12,439 bases of DNA from Thermoflexales bacterium (lineage in GTDB: Bacteria > Chloroflexota > Anaerolineae > Fen-1058): the NCBI GenBank assembly GCA_016931085.1, contig JAFGFO010000047.1, positions 1-12,439 on the forward strand. The letters are read 5' to 3'. Both the position numbers and the translations under genes were made by a program. Positions 8,001-12,439 of this stretch are shown piece after piece; the stretch's first letter is position 1; each line of letters begins with the position of its first letter. The notes below the pieces were generated by a model. It was not told where the DNA came from. It searched no databases and worked only from the letters and a program-made list of their open reading frames with translations.

Positions 8001-10036
8001 GTGCCCCGGCTGCCGAACCCAGGCATTTTTCACCCACCACCTACGCCGCGGTGTGCTTGACATGTCACGGCGTGGGATCTCTCCAGCTTCCCATGCCGGA
8101 CAAGCTGATCGTCGACCCTGACAAGCCGTTGTGCGGCGGGGCGATGTATTCGCCGGGCTTTTTCCCGAAGGGGTATCTGTGCAAGCCGTTTAATGGCGGC
8201 TATGACATGGTTCAGGCCGTGGCTGCCCGCTACGGCTTTGACCCGGCGACTACCCCATGGAACCAGATGTCGCCCAAGGCCCAGCAGATTTTCCTGTTTG
8301 GCGATCCGGACCCGATGGAGGTGACCTTTCACAGCCGCAGCGGCCGGGCGACGACCAAGACGGCCACTTTCCCGGGTTTTTACGGCTGGATTCGCGATTG
8401 GGACGTGGGTGGGACGTACACGCAGACACAAGCTTGTCCGGACTGCCGGGGCGCTCGCCTGCGGCCCGAGTACCTGGCCGTGACGCTGGGTGGGTACAAC
8501 GTTCACCAGTTGAGCGAAATGCCCTTATCCGAGCTGCTCCACGTTCTGGAGGCCGTGCCTCTCGACCAGGCTCATGTGGCGGCGCCATTAGGAAATGGCG
8601 TCGAGATTGTTCTCAGGCGCTTGCGCTTTCTGCTGAGAGTTGGCCTGGGCTATCTGCATCTCAACCGGCCCTCGGCCACGCTGTCGGCCGGCGAAGCCCA
8701 GCGGATCAAGCTGGCCGGCTTGTTGGGCAGCGGCCTGACCTCGCTCACCGTGCTGCTCGACGAACCGTCACGGGGGCTGCACCCATCTGAGGTCGAGGCG
8801 TTGCTGGGAGCCTTGCGCCAGTTGTGTGACGAGGGCAATACCGTGATCCTGGTCGAGCACGAGCCACTCGTCATCGGCGCGGCCGATTACCTGGTCGATA
8901 TGGGGCCGGGCGCCGGTGCCGCCGGTGGAGAGATTGTGGCCCAGGGAACCCCGGCCCAGCTTGCCCAGGCTGCTACCGTGACGGCCCGTTGGCTGCGCGG
9001 CGAGCGGCGCCCAGATGTGAGACGATCTCGCCGCGAGCCGCGCGCTTGGCTGGTGATACGCGGCGCGCGCGCCAACAATTTGCGCGGCGAAGACGTGCGC
9101 TTGCCACAGGGGGTGTTGGTCGGTGTGTGCGGCGTGTCTGGCTCGGGCAAAAGCACTTTGCTGATTGACACGCTAGGGCGGGCATTGGCCCCCAAGAAGT
9201 ACACCACGTCGGTGGCTCAAGAGCCGATCGAGCCAGGCGAACACGAGGCCATCGAAGGCGCGCCTGGGCGCACGCTCGTGATCGACCAGGCGCGGGCCGG
9301 CGTGACCAGCCCGGCCGCTTTCCTGGGCCTGGACCGGCCGCTGCGGGCGCTGTACGCGGCCAGCGACGATGCCCAGGCGATGGGCCTGGACGAAAAGGGA
9401 CTGTCTCGAACCTGTTCGGCTTGCAACGGCTATGGCTCGATCCAGATCGATATGGCTTTCCTGCCGCCGCTTCACGTGCCCTGCGAAACGTGCCGGGGTA
9501 CTGGTTACTTGCCTGAAGCGTGGGAGGTCCGGCTGCAGGGTCTGGCTTTGCCCGAGTTGGACATGCTGACGATCGACCAGGTTTACGAGCACTTGCACGA
9601 CGAGGAGGCGTTGGCGCGCCCTTTGCAGGCGGCACGCGAGGTGGGCCTGGGCTATCTGGCCCTGCACCAGCCGGGCCACGCCTTGTCTGGTGGGGAGGCC
9701 CAACGACTCAAGATTGCCCGGGAACTATGCCTCAAGACATCGCCCGGCACCTTGTATATCCTCGACGAGCCTACCGTCGGGCAGCATATGGAAGACGTCG
9801 CACGCCTGGTGGGCGTGCTGCACCGCTTGGTTGATGGTGATAGGTCCGCTGACCCCAACACAGTTGTCGTCGTCGAACATCACCCGCACCTGTTGGCGGC
9901 TTGCGACTGGCTGATCGAGCTTGGACCCGGCGGCGGGCCGGATGGCGGTTGGATCATTGCCAATGGCTCGCCAGAGTTGGTGGCTGCCGGCCATACGCCA
10001 ACCGCGCCCTATTTGCGCGAGGTGTTGGAGAGATGA
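5051..10036 (+). CDS. Tandem double UvrA-like protein with four ABC ATPase domains
   Basis: A 1661-residue cytoplasmic ATPase made of two UvrA-like units (about 1-800 and 814-1661). Walker A GVSGSGK repeats at 29, 500, 844 and 1361; ABC signatures at 353 (LSRGE), 688 (LSGGE), 1211 (LSAGE) and 1545 (LSGGE); Walker B DEP at 379, 715, 1237 and 1572; each has a VEH switch histidine. Zinc-finger CxxC pairs typical of UvrA occur in all four parts. GTG 5051 is used because a -10 box ends 7 bases upstream and UvrA proteins begin at this point; an ATG at 5012 would lie upstream of the promoter. Unit 1 retains a UvrB-binding-like segment; unit 2 does not. Role: damaged-DNA recognition is the family default, but the altered DNA-contact motifs suggest a specialised paralogue, such as a UvrA2-type drug-tolerance factor. 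Chlamydial UvrA is, to my knowledge, also a long tandem form. Confidence 0.93.
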   Translation: MSIHIKGASEHNLQNVDVEFGQGLTVVTGVSGSGKTSLVFDTLYHEARRRFLEVFSLGSTHLRLSPARVEAITGLGPAVAVEQNVLNRNPNSTLASASGLHPFLRLLYARFGERRCARCGQTVAVLSGDQVVERLLVLAEQHPVAVFVPLLHDVRGSHRTLLETLLGAFGPGALLIDGQLAAGHGLKAGDALALEPGSSHTIEVQVARLASASPRAARQALQAAEALGAQALVVRGKNDCAWTLSLAPLCLSCGMWFGKLEPVHFHTACSHCDGKGCPRCDGTGLHPEAAAVRWRGLRLPELLARPVEDARALLAEEEGDFPARLRVEIERRLEALDAVGLGYIALDRPAPSLSRGEAQRVRLAVALTSWLEDMLHVLDEPTIGQHPADVARLLPVFRRLAGPVVYVEHDRVAAAGADWAVDLGPGAGREGGRLLFAGTPAGLWKADTPTGRYFSLRERVPSPQCRPEPDKWLLVQGATLRNLQDIDVPIPLGRLTVITGVSGSGKSTLVEDVLVASLSAGKPSGCRAVVGAWLKPVMVDQGPIGHNPRSNPATYTKLSDVIRDYFASVTGMSASHFSFNRPEGACPACNGMGAVEVKMRYLPSTWIPCEACDSQRFSDEVLSAQVSLAGRHFSIADFYGLSVSEVLLLLLEAEGLPPKDRRMAKHILEALHDVGLGYLPLGQPSPTLSGGEAQRVKLAKYLGQPGLSERLLVLDEPSTGLHPHDIAGLLTVLDRLVRSGATIVVVEHNSDIIRSADWVLDLGPGAGPRGGRLLYAGSPAGLEQAKESVTGRALREEAEVKPLSRRQGRGVRRSSSIAVRGARVHNLKGVDVDFPKGQLTVVTGVSGSGKSSLVGDVLEAEARRRFLETLSLYERQTTREGPEAAVDGVTGLGVTLTLGPERRRSYDYRAAVGAATEIAHHLAVLLAWVGERACLECGAAMQRQVSVASGTKIDPKGLGKPLGSGSYFRDNGDQAWHCSACGASAPAAEPRHFSPTTYAAVCLTCHGVGSLQLPMPDKLIVDPDKPLCGGAMYSPGFFPKGYLCKPFNGGYDMVQAVAARYGFDPATTPWNQMSPKAQQIFLFGDPDPMEVTFHSRSGRATTKTATFPGFYGWIRDWDVGGTYTQTQACPDCRGARLRPEYLAVTLGGYNVHQLSEMPLSELLHVLEAVPLDQAHVAAPLGNGVEIVLRRLRFLLRVGLGYLHLNRPSATLSAGEAQRIKLAGLLGSGLTSLTVLLDEPSRGLHPSEVEALLGALRQLCDEGNTVILVEHEPLVIGAADYLVDMGPGAGAAGGEIVAQGTPAQLAQAATVTARWLRGERRPDVRRSRREPRAWLVIRGARANNLRGEDVRLPQGVLVGVCGVSGSGKSTLLIDTLGRALAPKKYTTSVAQEPIEPGEHEAIEGAPGRTLVIDQARAGVTSPAAFLGLDRPLRALYAASDDAQAMGLDEKGLSRTCSACNGYGSIQIDMAFLPPLHVPCETCRGTGYLPEAWEVRLQGLALPELDMLTIDQVYEHLHDEEALARPLQAAREVGLGYLALHQPGHALSGGEAQRLKIARELCLKTSPGTLYILDEPTVGQHMEDVARLVGVLHRLVDGDRSADPNTVVVVEHHPHLLAACDWLIELGPGGGPDGGWIIANGSPELVAAGHTPTAPYLREVLER
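7902..7956. repeat. 55-bp palindrome inserted in the coding sequence of the UvrA-like gene
   Basis: The inner arms, 7909-7923 and 7928-7942, are perfect 15-bp complements around the loop AGGA. The outer arms CGAAAAT (7902-7908) and ATTTTCG (7950-7956) add 7 bp, with a 7-base bulge on the right. It is AT-richer than the flanking gene. It is translated without a stop as residues 951-970 (K-I-D-P-K-G-L-G-K-P-L-G-S-G and so on), between two CxxC pairs. It looks like a small palindromic repetitive element tolerated in a loop. Confidence 0.85.
8581..8602. repeat. Second, smaller hairpin in the UvrA-like gene
   Basis: CGCCATT (8583-8589) and AATGGCG (8594-8600) are perfect complements around the loop AGGA, extended by one wobble and one G-C pair at 8581-8582/8601-8602. 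It shares the TT-AGGA-AA apex with the 55-bp palindrome. Confidence 0.5.
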
Positions 10037-10095
10037 GTGGCGGGCCATGGAACGCACGGCCTCATCTACGGTCGGCAATCGCCAAATATCCTGTG

Positions 10096-10126
10096 GTGCA
10101 GCGGCGGCTGTTTCACTATGTTTTTT
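10096..10126 (+). terminator. Weak terminator candidate after the UvrA-like gene
   Basis: CAGC (10099-10102) and GCTG (10107-10110) form a GC stem with loop GGCG. GTG (10096-10098) and CAC (10114-10116) extend it across a 3-base bulge. A run of six T (10121-10126) follows. The stem is short, so efficiency is uncertain. Confidence 0.35.
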
Positions 10127-10130
10127 CTTA

Positions 10131-11081
10131 CTAACTGAACATCATAAGGCCGACAAAGTTGTTCAGGGCATGGACGAGTATAACCATCGAGAGGCCGCGA
10201 TAGCGATAGATGCAGCCAAGGATCAGCCCCATCACTGCTGAGGACACCACCGAATAGGCCGGTGCTTCCAAGAAATGGTTGCTTAGGCTGCTTAGAGTGA
10301 TGTGGTAGAATCCAAACAAGACTGCCGAGATCAGCAAGCCCCAGCCCCATCTTTTGGTGAGTTTCCAAACCAGCGTCATGACCCCGGCGCGGAACAGCAG
10401 CTCCTCGAACAACCCGGCCCCAATGAGCATATCGAGCAGCAAGAACGGCCACTGGGATCTGTCAAAGTACTCACCCGCGTCCTGGGTTGGGGGTGTCTCG
10501 CCAACCAGGGAGGACACTGCTTGCCCGATGTTGCTGGACAGTATACCACCGACAATCATCACCAACATGGTGATGAACAATGCAGCGGACAGCACATACA
10601 AAACGCGATTGAGGTCTCTCTGCCGAAACAGGGGAAGCAAGTCCACGGGAAGGGTTTTCTCGGCGAGCAGTCCCGCTGTCGCGGTCCCGATGATTATCAG
10701 TAGCATAATCAGATACATGCCCAGCGAGCTGCTGGACTCACTATCCTCTTGACTGGACATCGATGTAAGGATCGCTATGGCAGCCGCCCCAATCACTACC
10801 AGCGCGACCTGCCCCAAGGTTTTCCAGGCGTCTTGTTTCTCGATCTGTTGCGGTTGCTTGGCTGGGTTGGAGAACTTGGGTGTACGCACGATTAACGTGC
10901 TATACACCCCAGCCAGCACGCAAATACCTGCCAAAACAGGTAAGCCTGCCGGTCGATCTCCACTGCCGTTCATCAACAAGAACAACACCAGTCCGATCAC
11001 AGGAACAAGGATCTCTATGCGTGGCTTGAACCACGCCCACAAGCCCGGGTTTCCCCATTTTGGTAAAGTTTCCATTGTCAT
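10131..11081 (-). CDS. CPBP family intramembrane glutamic protease (Rce1/Abi-type)
   Basis: A 316-residue polytopic membrane protein. It has hydrophobic segments at about 23-37, 44-66, 90-106, 121-140, 158-182, 212-230, 247-262, 277-292 and 296-314. The C-terminal half carries the CPBP catalytic set: FEELLFR (E226, E227, R231), FGFYH (H260) and HALNN (H304, N308). Family members cleave prenylated or other membrane substrates near the bilayer; in bacteria, roles include bacteriocin self-immunity, but the substrate here is unknown. Two ATG codons are possible, 11081 and 11075. Neither has a strong Shine-Dalgarno, though a GAG lies 8 bases before 11075. The gene converges on the UvrA-like gene and is divergent from the repeat protein gene at 11167, with only 85 bp between them. 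Confidence 0.88.
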   Translation of the reverse strand: MTMETLPKWGNPGLWAWFKPRIEILVPVIGLVLFLLMNGSGDRPAGLPVLAGICVLAGVYSTLIVRTPKFSNPAKQPQQIEKQDAWKTLGQVALVVIGAAAIAILTSMSSQEDSESSSSLGMYLIMLLIIIGTATAGLLAEKTLPVDLLPLFRQRDLNRVLYVLSAALFITMLVMIVGGILSSNIGQAVSSLVGETPPTQDAGEYFDRSQWPFLLLDMLIGAGLFEELLFRAGVMTLVWKLTKRWGWGLLISAVLFGFYHITLSSLSNHFLEAPAYSVVSSAVMGLILGCIYRYRGLSMVILVHALNNFVGLMMFS

Positions 11082-11117
11082 TTCTCATGTAAAGGGAGTA
11101 GCCTTTTGTTTATCTTT

Positions 11118-11146
11118 ATTATAACACGTGATGAACTGCGCTACAA
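11118..11146 (-). promoter_or_regulatory. Promoter of the CPBP protease gene
   Basis: On the minus strand, TTGTAG (11146-11141) and a perfect TATAAT (11123-11118) are separated by 17 bases. The predicted start near 11111 leaves a leader of about 30 bases. It overlaps the spacer and -35 area of the divergent promoter at 11152-11160. Confidence 0.65.
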
Positions 11147-11151
11147 TAGTA

Positions 11152-11167
11152 TGTTATAATGGGGTTA
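11152..11167 (+). promoter_or_regulatory. Extended -10 promoter giving a leaderless mRNA for the toroid repeat protein gene
   Basis: TGT-TATAAT (11152-11160) is a consensus extended -10 box. Six bases later comes the ATG at 11167, so transcription should start at about the A of the start codon. A weak TGAACT (11132-11137) lies 17 bases upstream of the -10. Confidence 0.6.
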
Positions 11168-12210
11168 TGACACAAGCTTCTCAAGTCTGGATACCTTTGC
11201 TGTTGGCTGACCCATCCCCAAACTTGCGCTTGCTCGTCCTGCGTGATCTGCTTCACCGGCCGCCGGACGACCCGGAAGTGTGCGAGCTGCTCGAGCTGCG
11301 CGAGACAGACCCGCTTGTGGCTGATCTGCTCGTGCAGCAGCAAGCCGACGGATCCTGGTCGAGTGAGGGCCTGGAGCTGCGCGGCGATGCCTCGCGTGCC
11401 ACAGCCCAGGCCTTGGCCCGGCTCGGTTACCTGGGCTTTGGACCCGATCATCCGGCGGTGCAGCGCGGCACAGATTATCTTTTCTCTCTACAGCGCAAAG
11501 ATGGTGCCTGGCCGATGCCGGGAGCGTGGAAGAGGGGTGAGGGCGGCGAGAGCTATTCCATGATCCCGCTGCAGACGGCACTGCCGCTGCGTGCCCTGGC
11601 GGCTTGTGGCTACGCGGCTGACCCCCGCGCCGAGCACGCCTACGAATGGCTGCTGGCGCAACGGCTGCCCGATGGTGCCTGGCCCACGGGCACGGCAGGT
11701 GGGACCTATGGCAGGGTGGGGGGCTACCGGCGCCTGGCGCACTCGCGCTGGGGCTGCCGCTCGAACACGACCGGGGCGCTGGGCTGCCTGGTCTTGCATC
11801 CAGGACGCTGCCAGGGGGAGGAGGCGCGCCGGGCGCTCGATTTGCTGCTGGGGCGTGAGACCCGTGACAAGCACGCGTTGGGCTTTGAGCTCGCGCGCCT
11901 GCTGGGTGCGGAGCCGGTGCGGGGTTTCCTCACCTACCACGCTCGCTTTGACGTGGGGCTAGTGCTTGACATGTGCTGGCGCGCCGGCGCGACCCGCTCC
12001 GACGAGCGAGTTGCTGCCCTGGCAGACTGGGTGCTTTCACTGCAAGGCCCGTATGGCTTGTGGGAATACCCCCCGCGCCCCCAGGTTTCTCGCTGGGTGA
12101 CTTTTGATTTGCTGCGCTCGCTTTCCCGCCTGGATCGGGACGCGGACTGGCTCAGCCTCGAGCCGCGCACGCCTTTCCGGGCCTATCCCAAGCGCAGACA
12201 GAGGTATTAG
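11167..12210 (+). CDS. Prenyltransferase/terpene-cyclase-fold (alpha/alpha toroid) repeat protein
   Basis: A 347-residue, probably cytoplasmic, all-helical protein. It has four QW-like motifs spaced along the chain: Q59 to W64 (DGSW), Q109 to W115 (KDGAW), Q165 to W172 (PDGAW) and Q293 to W299 (GPYGLW). These mark the toroid fold shared by squalene/oxidosqualene cyclases and protein prenyltransferases. The DxDD acid motif of squalene-hopene cyclase is absent and the protein is about half the cyclase length, so it is probably not a cyclase. It may be a binding scaffold or an enzyme of unknown activity. No signal peptide or membrane segment is seen. The ATG at 11167 is chosen over the upstream ATGs at 11128 and 11131 because those precede the promoter's -10 box. 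It ends 1 base before the acetyltransferase-like reading frame, so the two are likely co-transcribed. Confidence 0.75.
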   Translation: MTQASQVWIPLLLADPSPNLRLLVLRDLLHRPPDDPEVCELLELRETDPLVADLLVQQQADGSWSSEGLELRGDASRATAQALARLGYLGFGPDHPAVQRGTDYLFSLQRKDGAWPMPGAWKRGEGGESYSMIPLQTALPLRALAACGYAADPRAEHAYEWLLAQRLPDGAWPTGTAGGTYGRVGGYRRLAHSRWGCRSNTTGALGCLVLHPGRCQGEEARRALDLLLGRETRDKHALGFELARLLGAEPVRGFLTYHARFDVGLVLDMCWRAGATRSDERVAALADWVLSLQGPYGLWEYPPRPQVSRWVTFDLLRSLSRLDRDADWLSLEPRTPFRAYPKRRQRY

Positions 12211-12211
12211 C

Positions 12212-12406
12212 ATGCCATTTCTTGATGGTGCGCCATTGCCTGATGGCGCCACGACTTTTAATGACCTGGTGCAAGCCATTCGAGAGGCCGGGCTGTCGAA
12301 CGGAGCCGTGTGTCTGCACTCGTCCCTCAAGTCCTTTGGATATGTACTCATATTCCGCTCCCCCAAAAGGGGGTTTGCGCCGTGCCTGATTTTGTGCTTG
12401 TTTTGA
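12212..12406 (+). pseudogene. Aminoglycoside N3-acetyltransferase-like gene, broken after about 45 codons
   Basis: The first 45 residues match the start of the AAC(3)/YokD family: a TFNDLVQAIREAGL helix, then the acetyl-CoA-site core AVCLHSSLKSFGYV. Intact members continue with a GG motif and about 220 more residues. Here, from about 12347, the frame reads LIFRSPKRGF and stops at 12406 with no family similarity. GAGG (12201-12204) lies 7 bases before the ATG, and the start is 1 base after the upstream stop, so translation begins normally. Intact homologues transfer acetyl from acetyl-CoA to the 3-amino group of aminoglycosides or related amines. The break may be an insertion whose far end is outside the window, a deletion, or an assembly join. 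The 64-residue product cannot be active. Confidence 0.65.
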
Positions 12407-12439
12407 GCACATCGCTCGGCATAAATCGTCTGGTGACGA
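12347..12439. other. Unexplained hairpin-rich sequence after the acetyltransferase break
   Basis: After the loss of similarity come CCCCC-AAAA-GGGGG (12360-12373) and a 6-bp inverted repeat TGTGCT/AGCACA (12393-12398, 12406-12411). One plus-strand frame (from 12349) stays open to the window end without recognisable similarity. It could be the edge of a mobile or repetitive element. No transposase or target duplication is visible. Confidence 0.35.

Noticed and set aside
11167..12210. Functional squalene or terpene cyclase
   Set aside because: QW-like motifs are present, but the DxDD motif is absent and the length is about half that of such cyclases.

Overview
The window is GC-rich bacterial DNA with compact genes on both strands and several near-consensus sigma-70-type promoters. 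Three features point to a Chloroflexota-like (Anaerolineae-type) bacterium: a duplicated UvrA-like protein, a DUF4160/DUF2442 pair, and extended -10 promoters placed right at start codons. This assignment is an inference from gene content and style; no rRNA or marker tree is available here.

Left part (1-3245): glutaminyl-tRNA synthetase (glnS, minus strand) is divergent from a DUF4160-DUF2442 pair that looks like a toxin-antitoxin-type two-gene cassette. A HAD-family phosphatase-like gene (minus strand) follows and converges on the pair. The glnS promoter is a near-consensus TGGACA-N17-TATAAT. The DUF4160 promoter is an extended -10 with a perfect 9-bp tandem repeat at the predicted transcription start.

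Middle (3246-10036): a membrane-anchored or secreted M61-like metallopeptidase starts at a TTG codon behind a perfect Shine-Dalgarno. It is followed by the main gene of the window, a 1661-residue protein made of two UvrA-like units in tandem with four complete ABC ATPase domains. The two units have lost different parts. Unit 1 keeps a UvrB-binding-like segment but lacks the roughly 115-residue insertion after its zinc finger. Unit 2 keeps that insertion but lacks the UvrB-binding segment. A 55-bp near-perfect palindrome sits in frame exactly where unit 2 lost its UvrB-binding segment.

Right part (10037-12439): a CPBP (Rce1/Abi-type) intramembrane protease gene (minus strand) shares a short promoter region with a divergent gene for a prenyltransferase/terpene-cyclase-fold repeat protein. 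One base after that gene comes the start of an aminoglycoside N3-acetyltransferase-like gene. It loses family similarity after about 45 codons and runs to an early stop, so it looks broken or interrupted.

The genes do not form one recognisable pathway. The run from the M61-like gene to the broken acetyltransferase reads as an accessory region. The most notable items are the four-ABC UvrA-like protein, its complementary domain losses, the coding palindrome, and two promoters that would give leaderless mRNAs.
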